Origin: Azonexus sp.
GTDB lineage: Bacteria > Pseudomonadota > Gammaproteobacteria > Burkholderiales > Rhodocyclaceae
Direction of reading: 5' to 3'
Length of the DNA: 64,000 bases
Assembly: GCA_030696345.1 (NCBI GenBank)
Contig: JAUYSK010000024.1
Coordinates: 1 to 64,000, forward strand
The notes beneath the pieces are model-generated. The model was not told the DNA's origin. It saw only the letters and a list, made by a program, of their open reading frames with translations, and made no database searches. Positions 52,194-62,120 of this stretch are shown piece by piece; positions within the stretch are counted from its first letter, which is position 1, and each line of letters opens with the position of its first letter. The translations under genes were made by a program, and so were the position numbers.

Positions 52194-53375
52194 ATGAAAC
52201 AAGGCATTCTGACGATCAACGCTGGATCGTCATCCATCAAATTCGCACTCTTTCCGCTCGCCCACCCGATTTCTCCGGACGCCGAAGTTTCCGGCCAGAT
52301 CGATGGTATCGGCACCGATGCAACCAAAATGGTTGCCAAGAATACCGCTGGCGAACGCATCGCCGACCAGACTTTGGCCGGCCAGCAAGTCAGCCATGCA
52401 CTGGCTTTCGATGCCCTGCTCAAGTGGTTCACCGCCAGCCATGGCGATTGGGAAATCGTCGCTGTTGGCCATCGGGTGGTGCATGGTGGCGACCGCTACT
52501 CGCATCCGACGATTGTTGACGATACCGTTCTTGGCCACCTGACCAGCTTCGTGCCGCTGGCACCGCTGCATCAACCGCACAACGTCGCCGGCATCCGCGC
52601 TCTGCAAAGCCTGCTGCCCAGCGTTCCGCAAGTGGCCTGCTTCGACACCGCCTTCCACCGCAGCCAGCCCGACGTCGCCCAGGCTTTTGGCCTGCCACGG
52701 GCGTTGACCGCAGAAGGCATCAAACGCTACGGTTTTCATGGCCTGTCGTACGAATTCATTGCCCGCGCCCTGCCAGAGCACTCGACCCGCGCCAATGGCC
52801 GCGTTGTTGTGGCCCACCTCGGCAACGGTGCCAGCATGGCCGCCATGGTCAATCGCAAGTGCGTCGCCACGACGCTTGGCTTCTCGACCATTGATGGTCT
52901 GGTCATGGGAACTCGTTGCGGCAACCTCGATCCGGGCGTCATCCTGCACCTGATGGAGACCAAGAATCTGTCGGTCAAGGACATGACCAGGATGCTCTAC
53001 AAGGAATCCGGCCTGCTCGGCGTCTCCGGCATCAGCCAGGACATGCGCACCCTGCTCGCCAGCGACAAGCCGGAAGCTCAAGAGGCAGTCGATCTCTTCT
53101 GCTACCGCATCGTTCGCGAACTGGGATCGCTGGCAGCAGCCTCAGGCGGCATTGATGCGCTGGTGTTCACCGGCGGTATCGGCGAACACGCCGCCGAAGT
53201 CCGCCGCCGGGTCTGTTTGCAGCTGGACTGGCTGGGTATTCGCCTGAATCCGGAAGCCAATGCCCGCCATGAAATCCATATTGGCGCCGGCAACAGCAGC
53301 GTCGATGTGCTGGTCATTCCGACCAATGAAGAGTGGATGATGGCCCACCACGCGCAGACGCTTCTCGCTCTCTGA
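52194..53375 (+). CDS. ackA: Acetate kinase
   Basis: The 393-residue ASKHA-fold enzyme interconverts acetyl-phosphate and acetate with ADP/ATP. It has the opening LTINAGSSSIKFALF, HRVVHGG, FDTAFH, RYGFHGLSYEF and GARxG-type TRCGNLDPG, with the closing FTGGIGEHAAEVR. It forms an operon with the MaoC-phosphotransacylase gene (one-base gap) and is followed by a terminator. The partner enzyme could make it act on propionyl- or butyryl-phosphate too. A one-mismatch copy of the 13-base word lies at 52703-52715. Confidence 0.94.
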   Translation: MKQGILTINAGSSSIKFALFPLAHPISPDAEVSGQIDGIGTDATKMVAKNTAGERIADQTLAGQQVSHALAFDALLKWFTASHGDWEIVAVGHRVVHGGDRYSHPTIVDDTVLGHLTSFVPLAPLHQPHNVAGIRALQSLLPSVPQVACFDTAFHRSQPDVAQAFGLPRALTAEGIKRYGFHGLSYEFIARALPEHSTRANGRVVVAHLGNGASMAAMVNRKCVATTLGFSTIDGLVMGTRCGNLDPGVILHLMETKNLSVKDMTRMLYKESGLLGVSGISQDMRTLLASDKPEAQEAVDLFCYRIVRELGSLAAASGGIDALVFTGGIGEHAAEVRRRVCLQLDWLGIRLNPEANARHEIHIGAGNSSVDVLVIPTNEEWMMAHHAQTLLAL

Positions 53376-53397
53376 ACAAAAATATTTTTTACCCCAG

Positions 53398-53433
53398 GCC
53401 CCGCCACCGAAAGGTGCCGGGGCTTTGTTTTTT
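53398..53433 (+). terminator. Intrinsic terminator after ackA
   Basis: GCCCCGCCACC (53398-53408) and GGTGCCGGGGC (53413-53423) pair with one mismatch around a GAAA loop, followed by TTTGTTTTTT. Confidence 0.88.
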
Positions 53434-53479
53434 CGGGCTTTTCGGCTGCATGACAAGGAGCTTTCCGGCTCGGCACAAA

Positions 53480-53526
53480 ACACCGTATCTAGTCAACGGA
53501 TTGCAATGACCTACTATATCTAGTAG
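53480..53526. promoter_or_regulatory. Tandem NrdR-type boxes upstream of nrdJ
   Basis: ACACCGTATCTAGTCA (53480-53495) and CTACTATATCTAGTAG (53511-53526) resemble the 16-bp NrdR consensus ACACWATATATWGWGT. Their start-to-start distance of 31 bp is the typical three-turn spacing of paired NrdR boxes. Repression of nrdJ by NrdR-dATP is inferred. Confidence 0.72.
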
Positions 53527-53586
53527 ATTGCTCGTCATTCAAAAACAAACAAGCATGTTTAACGCAGCCATTTCGAGGAGCAAAAA

Positions 53587-56490
53587 ATGGGCCCGGTAAC
53601 CGAACAACTTTCACTGACTGACATCCCTGCGCCGCCACAGTTCGCCCCCCTGCAAGAGCAGGAAATTTCGGGCGAAGTGCTGATTGAAAAATATGCCAAG
53701 GGTAAGGAAACCAGTGTGCACGACGTCCGCAAACGCGTCGCTTATGCGCTGGCTCAGGTCGAGCAGGAGAAGGATCGGGCACATTGGGAAAACAGATTCC
53801 TGTGGGCACAGGAAAACGGTTTCATTCCGGCCGGCCGGATTAATTCCGCCGCCGGCACCGACCTGCAGGCGACGCTGATCAACTGCTTCGTCCAACCGGT
53901 TGGTGACTCCATCGTTGAAAACACCGATGGCAAGCCGGGCATCTATACCGCGCTGGCCCAAGCCGCTGAAACCATGCGCCGTGGCGGCGGCGTCGGGTAT
54001 GATTTTTCCAGCATCCGGCCGCAGGGCGCCCGCGTCAAGGGTACCCAGTCGCGCGCATCCGGCCCGGTTTCCTACATGCGTGTTTTTGACCGCTCCTGCG
54101 AGACCGTCGAATCCGCCGGTGCCCGCCGTGGTGCCCAGATGGGCGTGCTGCGCTGCGACCATCCGGATATCGAAGTCTTCATCCACGCCAAGGACAAGGG
54201 TGACCTCTCCAATTTCAACATTTCCATCGGTGTCACCGACGCCTTCATGGAAGCAGTTGATGCCGACACCGAAGTCGAACTGACCCACCGCGCTGAACCG
54301 AATGGCGAAATGAAATCCTCCGGCGCCTATCAGCGCGAGGATGGCCAGTGGGTCTACCGCAAGATGCGCGCCCGCGACCTGTGGGATCAGGTGATGAAAT
54401 CCACCTATGACCACGCCGAGCCAGGCATCCTGTTCCTCGACCGGATGAACAAGGACAACAACCTAAATTACTGCGAAGTGATCGAGGCGACCAATCCCTG
54501 CGCCGAACAGCCACTGCCGCCGTATGGCTGCTGCTGCCTGGGCTCAATCAACCTCACCCTGTTCGTCCGCCATCCCTTCTCCGAGCAGGCCGCGTTCGAT
54601 TTCGACGAATTCTCCGAAGTTTGCCGCATCTCGACCCGCATGCTGGACAACGTCCTCGATGCCACTCACTGGCCGCTTGAGCGCCAGCAGCAGGAAGCCG
54701 CCAACAAGCGTCGGATCGGTCTCGGCTTTACCGGCCTGGGCGACGCACTGGTCATGCTGCGCCTGCGTTACGACAAGCCGGAAGCCCGCGCCATGGCCAC
54801 CCGGATCACCGAACAGATGCGCGACACCGCCTATCTCTACTCAGTCGAGATGGCCAAGGAACGCGGCGCCTTCCCGCTGTTCAATGCGGAGCTCTATCTT
54901 TCCGGCGGCAACTTTGCTTCCCGCCTGCCGGGTGACGTCAAGGCCGAAATCCGCAAGCATGGCCTGCGCAACTCGCACCTGCTGTCGATCGCCCCGACCG
55001 GCACCATTTCGCTGGCCTTCGCCGACAACGCCTCGAACGGCATCGAACCACCTTTCTCCTGGACCTACAACCGCAAGAAGCGCATGCCGGACGGCACGCT
55101 GAAAGAGTATTCGGTTGAGGATTACGCCTGGCGCTACTACAAGCACATCGGCGGCGATGTCACCAAGTTGCCGGACTACTTCGTCACGGCGCTGGAAATC
55201 TCAGCTGCAGCGCACAAGGACATGGTTGCCGCCGTTGCCCCGCACATCGACACCGCCATCTCGAAGACCGTCAACGTACCGGGTGACTACCCCTACGAAG
55301 ACTTCCAGGACCTCTACATGAGCGCCTGGAAATCCGGCCTCAAGGGTCTGGCCACCTACCGTCCGAACAGCATCCTCGGCTCCGTGCTCTCCGTCACCCC
55401 CGAGCCGAGCGCCGCCGAAGCAGCCGCTGCCGCCGATGCCAAGTCGCCGCAGGATTTCGTCTCCGACGCCAATCGCCGCCTGTCGATCAAGAACCTGCCG
55501 GCCCCGGTGCTGGCCAGCTTGCGCTGGCCGGGCCGCCCGAACCTGCCGGAAGGCAACCTGTGCTGGACCTACATGCTCGACTCGCCAATCGGCAAGTTTG
55601 CCCTGTTCGTTGGCCACGTCGAGCCGGAAGGCCGAGCCTGGCCGTTCGAAGTCTGGGCCAACGGCCCGGCCGAGCCGCGCGGCCTCGGTGCCGTCGCCAA
55701 GACATTGTCGATGGATATGCGCGCCAACGATGCCGGCTGGCTGGAAATGAAACTGGATACCCTGGCCAAGACCCCGGGCGACGCCTTCGAACTGCCGATG
55801 CCGCCGCATGGCGAACGCAAGCGCATGCCTTCGGTCGTCTCGGCCATGGCCCAGATCATCCGCTGGCGTTGCGAACAGCTCGGTGCCTTCAAGCATGAAG
55901 GCCCGACGCCGGTGAAGGATGCCCTGTTCAGCACCAAGGAGCCGAAGACCGGCACCGATGGCACGCTGTCCTGGACGGTCGACGTCACCAACCCATCAAG
56001 TGGTGAAGACTTCGTCCTTGGCCTCAAGGAAATCACCCTGCCGGACGGCGTCACCCGCCCTTACTCGATGTGGCTCTCCGGCAACTACCCGCGCGCACTC
56101 GACGGCCTCTCCAAGCTCCTATCGCTCGACATGCGTGTCCTTGACCCGGCTTGGATCGGCATGAAGCTGCGCAAGTTGCTCGATTACCCGGAGCCGCTTG
56201 GTGACTTCATGGCCTTCGTCCCCGGCTCGCGCAAGCAGCAGACCTATCCGTCCACAGTGGCCTATATCGCCCAGCTGATCATCCACCGCTACGCCATGCT
56301 CGGCATCCTCGACGAAGCCGGCTTCCCGCTGCAGCAAATGGGTATCCTCGAAGCGCCGGAAGACACCACCAGCAATAAGGTGCATCCGACGCAAGGCAAG
56401 TTGTGCGGTGAATGCGGCAACCACACCATGATCCGCAAGGATGGCTGTGATTTCTGTACCGCCTGCGGCGCCGTGGGAAGCTGCGGCTAA
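53587..56490 (+). CDS. nrdJ: Adenosylcobalamin-dependent (class II) ribonucleoside-diphosphate reductase
   Basis: The 967-residue class II reductase makes deoxyribonucleotides with or without oxygen, using coenzyme B12. The active-site loop has N303, C305 and E307 ([13 protein letters not shown]), and C100 in LINCFVQP is one of the redox cysteines. The C terminus contains two tandem TSCPD-like domains (about 640-770 and 780-905) and a final cysteine-rich tail (CGECGNHT, then CDFCTACG) for re-reduction. GAGGAG precedes the ATG. Tandem NrdR boxes lie upstream and a terminator follows. Confidence 0.95.
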   Translation: MGPVTEQLSLTDIPAPPQFAPLQEQEISGEVLIEKYAKGKETSVHDVRKRVAYALAQVEQEKDRAHWENRFLWAQENGFIPAGRINSAAGTDLQATLINCFVQPVGDSIVENTDGKPGIYTALAQAAETMRRGGGVGYDFSSIRPQGARVKGTQSRASGPVSYMRVFDRSCETVESAGARRGAQMGVLRCDHPDIEVFIHAKDKGDLSNFNISIGVTDAFMEAVDADTEVELTHRAEPNGEMKSSGAYQREDGQWVYRKMRARDLWDQVMKSTYDHAEPGILFLDRMNKDNNLNYCEVIEATNPCAEQPLPPYGCCCLGSINLTLFVRHPFSEQAAFDFDEFSEVCRISTRMLDNVLDATHWPLERQQQEAANKRRIGLGFTGLGDALVMLRLRYDKPEARAMATRITEQMRDTAYLYSVEMAKERGAFPLFNAELYLSGGNFASRLPGDVKAEIRKHGLRNSHLLSIAPTGTISLAFADNASNGIEPPFSWTYNRKKRMPDGTLKEYSVEDYAWRYYKHIGGDVTKLPDYFVTALEISAAAHKDMVAAVAPHIDTAISKTVNVPGDYPYEDFQDLYMSAWKSGLKGLATYRPNSILGSVLSVTPEPSAAEAAAAADAKSPQDFVSDANRRLSIKNLPAPVLASLRWPGRPNLPEGNLCWTYMLDSPIGKFALFVGHVEPEGRAWPFEVWANGPAEPRGLGAVAKTLSMDMRANDAGWLEMKLDTLAKTPGDAFELPMPPHGERKRMPSVVSAMAQIIRWRCEQLGAFKHEGPTPVKDALFSTKEPKTGTDGTLSWTVDVTNPSSGEDFVLGLKEITLPDGVTRPYSMWLSGNYPRALDGLSKLLSLDMRVLDPAWIGMKLRKLLDYPEPLGDFMAFVPGSRKQQTYPSTVAYIAQLIIHRYAMLGILDEAGFPLQQMGILEAPEDTTSNKVHPTQGKLCGECGNHTMIRKDGCDFCTACGAVGSCG

Positions 56491-56512
56491 ACGCTACACT
56501 CAATCCGTAACA

Positions 56513-56549
56513 AAAGCCCACCGCCGCAAGGATGGTGGGCTTTCTCTTT
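56513..56549 (+). terminator. Intrinsic terminator after nrdJ
   Basis: AAAGCCCACC (56513-56522) and GGTGGGCTTT (56534-56543) form a perfect 10-bp stem, followed by a T-rich stretch. It ends just before the moxR ribosome-binding region. Confidence 0.82.
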
Positions 56550-56559
56550 GGTGGGCCCC

Positions 56560-57399
56560 ATGAAATTCGAAGGTACCGAAACCTACGTCGCCACCCGCGA
56601 CCTGACCCTGGCAGTCAATGCCGCCATCGCCCTGCAACGCCCGTTGCTGATCAAGGGCGAGCCGGGCACGGGCAAGACGCTACTCGCCGAGGAGGTGGCC
56701 AGCGCGCTGAACATGCCGCTCTTCCAGTGGCATATCAAATCGACGACCAAGGCGCAGCAGGGGCTGTACGAATACGATGCCGTGTCCCGCCTGCGTGACT
56801 CGCAGCTCGGCGATCCGCGCGTCGAGGACATCAGCCACTACATCGTGCATGGCATTCTCTGGCAGGCCTTCGAGTGCGATCAGCCGTCGGTGGTGCTGAT
56901 CGACGAGATCGACAAGGCTGACATCGAGTTCCCCAACGATCTGCTGCGCGAACTCGACCGCATGGAATTCCATTGCTACGAGTTGCACCGGACGATCAAG
57001 GCGAAGCACCGGCCCTTGATCATCATCACCTCGAATAACGAGAAGGAACTGCCGGATGCCTTCCTCCGCCGCTGCTTTTTCCATTACATCAAGTTTCCGG
57101 ACCGGGAAACCATGCAGCGCATCGTCGCCGTGCACTTCCCTGTGCTCAAGCACGAGTTGCTGAAGGAGGCGCTGGAAGTTTTTTTCGACCTGCGCGAGGT
57201 GCCCGGCCTGAAGAAGAAGCCTTCAACCAGCGAACTGATCGACTGGCTGAAGCTGCTGCTGGCCGAGGATATTCCGCCTGAAGCCCTGCGCGCCAAGGAG
57301 GCGAAGGATGCCATTCCGCCACTGCATGGCGCCCTGCTCAAGAACGAACAGGATGTGCATCTCTTTGAACGTCTGGCTTTCATGAATCGCCGTAAGTAA
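56560..57399 (+). CDS. MoxR-family AAA+ ATPase
   Basis: The 279-residue AAA+ protein has Walker A GEPGTGKT (about 34-41), Walker B VVLIDEIDKAD, sensor 1 ITSNNEKELP and an arginine-finger region AFLRRCFFHYIKFPD. MoxR ATPases act as chaperones that insert metals or activate VWA-linked complexes. The gene for a CoxE-type VWA protein follows at once, the classic MoxR-VWA pair. The start is the ATG at 56560; a TTG four codons upstream is unlikely. The client enzyme is not evident in the window. Confidence 0.9.
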   Translation: MKFEGTETYVATRDLTLAVNAAIALQRPLLIKGEPGTGKTLLAEEVASALNMPLFQWHIKSTTKAQQGLYEYDAVSRLRDSQLGDPRVEDISHYIVHGILWQAFECDQPSVVLIDEIDKADIEFPNDLLRELDRMEFHCYELHRTIKAKHRPLIIITSNNEKELPDAFLRRCFFHYIKFPDRETMQRIVAVHFPVLKHELLKEALEVFFDLREVPGLKKKPSTSELIDWLKLLLAEDIPPEALRAKEAKDAIPPLHGALLKNEQDVHLFERLAFMNRRK

Positions 57400-57405
57400 C
57401 CGTAA

Positions 57406-58578
57406 ATGCTGGTCGATTTTTTCCTGCATCTGAAGGCACGGCAGCTCCCGGTTTCTACCAATGAGCTGCTGGCTCTGCTCGAAGCGCTGGAGGCGCGGCT
57501 GGTCAGTGGCAGTCTGGATGATTTTTACCTGCTCTCACGCGCCCTGCTGGTCAAGGATGAGGCGCTTTATGATCGTTTCGACCGCGCCTTCGGTGAGTAC
57601 TTTCGCGGGATTGAAGCCCTGCCCGGCTTTGAACCGCTAGTGCCCGAGGAATGGCTGGAACTGGCAGCGCGTCGTCACCTTTCAGAAGCCGATCGCGCGA
57701 AATTGCAGAAGCTCAGTTACGAGAAAATCTTCGAGCAACTTAAGCAGCGACTGGCGGAACAGAAGGAACGCCATTCCGGCGGCAGCAAGTGGATAGGTAC
57801 GGCAGGCACCTCGCCTTACGGTCACGGCGGCTACAACCCGGAAGGTGTGCGCATTGGCGGTGAGTCGGTCGGCAACCGCACGGCGATCAAGGTATGGGAT
57901 CAGCGTGAATTTCGCAATCTGGATGATTCGGTCGATCTTGGTGTACGCAATATCAAGGTAGCTTTGCGCCGCCTGCGTCGCTTTGCCCGCAAAGGCGCCC
58001 CAACTGAACTTGATCTTGACGACACGATTGCCGGGACCGCCCGCAATGGTGGCTGGCTGGACCTTCATCTGCGCCCGGAGCGCCACAATGCGGTCAAGGT
58101 ATTGTTGTTCCTCGACATTGGCGGCTCGATGGATGACCACATTCAGGCCTGCGAGGAATTGTTCTCAGCCGCTCGTTCGGAGTTCAAGCATCTCGAGCAC
58201 TTCTATTTCCATAACTGCGTTTATGAAGGGGTATGGAAAGACAATCGGCGGCGTCACGACCAGAAGCTGTCGACCTGGGATGTCATCCACACCTACGGGC
58301 CGGATTACAAACTGGTCTTCGTCGGCGACGCCAGCATGAGCCCCTACGAAATAGCCCGCCCCGGGGGCAGCGTTGAACACTGGAACGAGGAGACGGGCGC
58401 TGTCTGGATGGAACGCCTGCTGACCACCTGGTCACATGCGGCCTGGCTCAACCCGCTACCGGAAGCACATTGGGCTTACACGCCATCAATCCAGATGTTG
58501 CAGCAACTGACAGGCAAACGCATGTTTCCGCTGACCATTGATGGTCTGGAACGCGCCATGCGCAGCCTCTCGAAGTAA
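57406..58578 (+). CDS. CoxE-like VWA domain protein
   Basis: The 390-residue protein has a helical N-terminal part (about 1-200) and a C-terminal von Willebrand A domain with the MIDAS motif LDIGGSMD (DxGxS). It matches the CoxE/VWA-containing partners of MoxR ATPases. It starts six bases after the moxR stop codon, so the two are co-transcribed. A metal-cofactor or complex-activation role is inferred from the pairing; nothing shows a link to carbon monoxide dehydrogenase. Confidence 0.88.
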   Translation: MLVDFFLHLKARQLPVSTNELLALLEALEARLVSGSLDDFYLLSRALLVKDEALYDRFDRAFGEYFRGIEALPGFEPLVPEEWLELAARRHLSEADRAKLQKLSYEKIFEQLKQRLAEQKERHSGGSKWIGTAGTSPYGHGGYNPEGVRIGGESVGNRTAIKVWDQREFRNLDDSVDLGVRNIKVALRRLRRFARKGAPTELDLDDTIAGTARNGGWLDLHLRPERHNAVKVLLFLDIGGSMDDHIQACEELFSAARSEFKHLEHFYFHNCVYEGVWKDNRRRHDQKLSTWDVIHTYGPDYKLVFVGDASMSPYEIARPGGSVEHWNEETGAVWMERLLTTWSHAAWLNPLPEAHWAYTPSIQMLQQLTGKRMFPLTIDGLERAMRSLSK

Positions 58579-58671
58579 GTCCTGTCGCCCGAAATGCCGC
58601 AGCCGTTACCAGTAGAATGAAGGTATCGACACAGCGCCCGACTCACCAGCGCTGAATCAACGGAGGCTGCA

Positions 58672-59952
58672 ATGGAAATCTGGATACTGGTAGCACTCAT
58701 TCTCAGTTGTGGCGTTCTGGCCATGGCGGAAATGGCGGTCGGTGCCAGCCGCATCTCCCATCTGGCCATGCGTGCGGAACATGGCTCGGCTGCCGCAGCC
58801 GCTGTGCTCGGCTTTCGCCAGCATGCCAGCCGTCTGCTAGCGACCACCCAACTTGGTATTACCGCCCTTGCCATGCTCTCCGGGGTCTATGGCGAAGCAC
58901 TCTGGGTGCCTCGTCTGGAGGCTTGGGTCATCGAATTGGCGCCCGCCCTGAACAGTTTTGCCTACGCTATTGCCCTCGGCGCCGTGGTCACTGTGATCAC
59001 CTTCTTTTCCATCGTCTTTGGCGAAGTCATCCCCAAGCGGCTTGCCCTGGCCAATCCGGAGGCCGTCGCCGAGGCGATGGCTGGACTGATTACCTTGCTG
59101 CTCACTCTGGCATACCCCTTGGTGGTCATTGTTTCGAAAACTGCGGATCTGGTGCTTGGCTGGTTCCCGGTAAAGACCTCGGCCGAAGCCACGGCTGCCG
59201 ATGAAATACGCTTCCTGATCGAAGCTGGACGCAAACAGGGGAATCTGGATCAGACCGAGAGCGAGATTCTCGGCAACGTCTTTCGCCTCGATAACCGACG
59301 CGTTGCGGGAATCATGACGCCAGCGGCTGACATTGTTTGCCTCGATCTCAGTTTGCCGCGCGAGGAGAACATGAGAGTCCTGCAGCAGAGAGGGGTGTCA
59401 CGTTTTCTGATCTGCAAGGGAGGCGTTGCCAACGCCCTGGGGTTCGTCGAAAGTCGAGAATTGCTGCAGGAGGTGCTGAATGGCAACAGCCTCGATTTCG
59501 GCAAGCTTTCCCCATCGCCACCACACTATGTTCCGGGAACGCTGTCGTTGATCGGACTACTGGAGTTTTTCAAGGCCAACCAGACGCAAAGTGCTCTGGT
59601 TGCCAACGAATTCGGTGCGACCGAAGGTTTGGTCACCCTTTCCGACCTGATGGGAACGGTGGTCGGCGATGTTCTCTCCGGCGCAGCCGAAACTCCACTG
59701 GCGCTGCAAAGAACCGATGGCAGCTGGCTCCTTGACGGTTTGCTGGCGATCGATGAAATGAAGCAGTTGCTCGGGATCAAGGAGCTACCCGAGGAAGATC
59801 TGGGGAATTACCACACCGTCGGTGGCTTCGTAATCGTCCATCTCGGGCGGATTCCCAAGAAGACCGAGTCCTTTGACTGGGGCGGCTGGCATTTCGAGAT
59901 CATGGATATGGAAAGGAACCGGGTTGACGAGGTGCTTGCCACCCGAGCCTGA
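58672..59952 (+). CDS. CNNM/HlyC-CorC family membrane protein (hemolysin-like)
   Basis: The 426-residue protein has a DUF21/CNNM membrane domain (helices in the first about 165 residues, with FGEVIPKRLALANPE), a pair of CBS domains (about 200-330, RRVAGIMTPAADIV) and a C-terminal CorC/HlyC domain. Members export or regulate Mg2+/Co2+ or related ions. The hemolysin name is historical. GGAGG precedes the ATG at a normal distance. A copy of the 13-base word follows the stop codon by 13 bases. Confidence 0.9.
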   Translation: MEIWILVALILSCGVLAMAEMAVGASRISHLAMRAEHGSAAAAAVLGFRQHASRLLATTQLGITALAMLSGVYGEALWVPRLEAWVIELAPALNSFAYAIALGAVVTVITFFSIVFGEVIPKRLALANPEAVAEAMAGLITLLLTLAYPLVVIVSKTADLVLGWFPVKTSAEATAADEIRFLIEAGRKQGNLDQTESEILGNVFRLDNRRVAGIMTPAADIVCLDLSLPREENMRVLQQRGVSRFLICKGGVANALGFVESRELLQEVLNGNSLDFGKLSPSPPHYVPGTLSLIGLLEFFKANQTQSALVANEFGATEGLVTLSDLMGTVVGDVLSGAAETPLALQRTDGSWLLDGLLAIDEMKQLLGIKELPEEDLGNYHTVGGFVIVHLGRIPKKTESFDWGGWHFEIMDMERNRVDEVLATRA

Positions 59953-59965
59953 GACTGGAAGGCAG

Positions 59966-59978
59966 TGCTGCGGTCAAC
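59966..59978 (+). repeat. 13-base word TGCTGCGGTCAAC, intergenic copy
   Basis: Exact copy between the convergent hemolysin-like and NUDIX genes. Confidence 0.85.
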
Positions 59979-60020
59979 GGGCTAAAACAGGCATTTTCCA
60001 AATACTGGCTGATCCAGGCC

Positions 60021-60563
60021 TCAGGGGCGATCGAGCCAGAACAAGGACGTGATCGTTTTGGCATCGGTAATCTGGCCGCTCCAGATCGCTTGCCTGGCGG
60101 CTTCAGGCGAAAGCTCGACAACCTCAAGAAACTCGTTGTGGTCGAGTTGCTTCTCTCCGGCAAGATGCAGGCCACGCGCGGCAAAAATCTCGATCCGCTC
60201 ATCGGAGTAGCCAATACATGGGTGCATGAGTCCGAGGTATTCCCATTCGCTGGCGACGTAGCCGGTTTCCTCAAGCAATTCACGACGCGCCGTATCGATG
60301 GTCGCTTCGCCATGGTCAATCTTCCCGGCCGGCAGTTCGAGGAAAACCCGCCGCAGCGGATAGCGGAATTGACGCTCGAACAGCAAGTTGCCGTTATCAA
60401 GAAACGCCATGATCACCACCGCCCCGGGATGAACGATGTATTCCCGCAGTGACTCCTTGCCGTTTGGCAGCAGCACCTGGTCTTTGCGAACTTCAAGCAA
60501 AACGCCCTTGAAAACCGTTTCGCTGAAAACTTCCGATTCAATCAGATGGGCATCATGTGACAT
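60021..60563 (-). CDS. NUDIX hydrolase (ADP-ribose pyrophosphatase-like)
   Basis: The 180-residue protein carries a complete Nudix box in GKIDHGEATIDTARRELLEE followed by TGYV (Gx5Ex7REUxEExGU) and the upstream LELPAGK typical of ADP-ribose/sugar-nucleotide pyrophosphatases (NudF group). It is cytoplasmic and clears nucleotide-sugar-type compounds. It lies downstream of the nuo operon on the same strand but behind a terminator, so it probably has its own promoter. Confidence 0.9.
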   Translation of the reverse strand: MSHDAHLIESEVFSETVFKGVLLEVRKDQVLLPNGKESLREYIVHPGAVVIMAFLDNGNLLFERQFRYPLRRVFLELPAGKIDHGEATIDTARRELLEETGYVASEWEYLGLMHPCIGYSDERIEIFAARGLHLAGEKQLDHNEFLEVVELSPEAARQAIWSGQITDAKTITSLFWLDRP

Positions 60564-60580
60564 GGCAATCTCCTGAAAGC

Positions 60581-60607
60581 AAAACGCCCCGACCAGCGGG
60601 GCGTTTT
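60581..60607 (-). terminator. Intrinsic terminator of the nuo operon
   Basis: AAAACGCCCC (60581-60590) and GGGGCGTTTT (60598-60607) form a perfect 10-bp stem with a 7-base loop, 23 bases past the nuoN stop codon. On the minus strand it ends in T residues. Confidence 0.9.
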
Positions 60608-60629
60608 CAAAACGTGGTTCAGTCTGAAA

Positions 60630-62108
60630 TCAGAGCGAACGCAGCAGCGCGTAGGCACACAGCGACATGATGACCTGCGGGAAAATACCCAGGAAGGCGA
60701 CCGCCAGCCCATTGGCTGAAATCAGGATGCGCATGTCGAGCGGCGCAGTCAGCGGGGTGTCGTCAGCCGGGGCATCAAAGTACATGACCTTGACGACGCG
60801 CAGGTAGTAGAAGGCGCCTATCAGTGAGAACAGCACCGCAACAATCGCCAGCCACATGTAGTCGGCGGCAACGACAGCCTGCAGTACCGAGAACTTGGCG
60901 AAAAAACCGATGAAGAACGGCACACCAGCCATTGAGAACATGAGCATGAGCATGATGCCGGCGAACCACGGGCTGCGCTTGTTGAGGCCCTTGAAGTCTT
61001 CGATCTCCTCGGCTTCAAAACCGGCGCGGGCCATGAGCAGGATCATGCCGAAAGTGCCGAGGCTCATCAGCACGTAAGCGATCACATAGAACATCGCCGA
61101 GCTGTAGGCATTAAGGGCATAACGCGCGTCACCACTGACCACGCCGGTAGTGATGCCGAGCAGCATGAAACCCATGTGCGAGATAGCCGAATAAGCCAGC
61201 ATGCGCTTGAGGTTGGTCTGGGCAATGGCGGCGAGGTTACCGACGGCCATCGACAGCACTGAAAGAATGATCAGCATCGCTTGCCAGTCTGCGGCCATGG
61301 TGATCATGCCGTTGACCAGCAGACGCATGACGATGGCGAAGGCAGCGAGCTTGGGGGCGGAACCGATCAGCAGGGTAACCGAGGTCGGCGCACCGTGATA
61401 GACGTCCGGAATCCACATGTGGAAGGGAACGACACCCAGTTTGAAGGCCAGACCGGAAACCAGAAAAACGAGCCCGAAGACCAGAACCGACTTGTTCACC
61501 GAACCACCATACAGGCGTTCGGCAACACCGGTGATTTCCAGGGTACCAGTCGCACCGTAGATCATCGACATGCCGTAGAGCAGCAGCCCGGAAGCCAGCG
61601 CACCAAGGACAAAGTATTTCATCGCCGCTTCGGTGGACTTCACGGAATCGCGATTCATGGCGACCATGGCGTAGAGCGACAGCGACAGCAGTTCGAGACC
61701 GATGTAGATAGTCAGGAAGTGATTGGCGGAGATCATGACCATCATGCCCAGCGTCGCAAACAGGGCGAGGACGTAGTACTCACCCTTGTTCATCGACTCA
61801 CGGTCAATGATGTAAGCTCGCGAGTAGAACATCACGATGACCATGGTCATGTAGAGGAAAAGCTTCAGCAGATCGGCCATCAGATCATCGACGAACAAGT
61901 TGCTGAACGTGTAGACGATCTCGCCAGTGCTGGTTGAGAACTGGATGACGGCACAACCGACCAGGGTGAGCTGGGTCAGAACGAAAGTGACGGTACGCCG
62001 ACTGTCCTTGACCAGCAGATCGATCATCAGAATAGCCAGAGCCATCACCGCCAGGAAAATTTCCGGTGCGGCAGGCAGGAGATTGGGGACAACGAAATTG
62101 TCGAACAT
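60630..62108 (-). CDS. nuoN: NADH-quinone oxidoreductase subunit N
   Basis: The 492-residue antiporter-like subunit of complex I has about 14 membrane helices. Conserved charged residues occur in [26 protein letters not shown] and [19 protein letters not shown]. It contributes to proton pumping in the membrane arm. It is the last gene of the nuo operon, 12 bases after nuoM, and is followed by a strong terminator. Confidence 0.96.
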   Translation of the reverse strand: MFDNFVVPNLLPAAPEIFLAVMALAILMIDLLVKDSRRTVTFVLTQLTLVGCAVIQFSTSTGEIVYTFSNLFVDDLMADLLKLFLYMTMVIVMFYSRAYIIDRESMNKGEYYVLALFATLGMMVMISANHFLTIYIGLELLSLSLYAMVAMNRDSVKSTEAAMKYFVLGALASGLLLYGMSMIYGATGTLEITGVAERLYGGSVNKSVLVFGLVFLVSGLAFKLGVVPFHMWIPDVYHGAPTSVTLLIGSAPKLAAFAIVMRLLVNGMITMAADWQAMLIILSVLSMAVGNLAAIAQTNLKRMLAYSAISHMGFMLLGITTGVVSGDARYALNAYSSAMFYVIAYVLMSLGTFGMILLMARAGFEAEEIEDFKGLNKRSPWFAGIMLMLMFSMAGVPFFIGFFAKFSVLQAVVAADYMWLAIVAVLFSLIGAFYYLRVVKVMYFDAPADDTPLTAPLDMRILISANGLAVAFLGIFPQVIMSLCAYALLRSL

Positions 62109-62120
62109 GTCGGCTACCGT

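Noticed and set aside
58672..59952. True hemolysin
   Set aside because: The DUF21-CBS-CorC architecture is that of CNNM-type ion-handling membrane proteins; the hemolysin label is historical.
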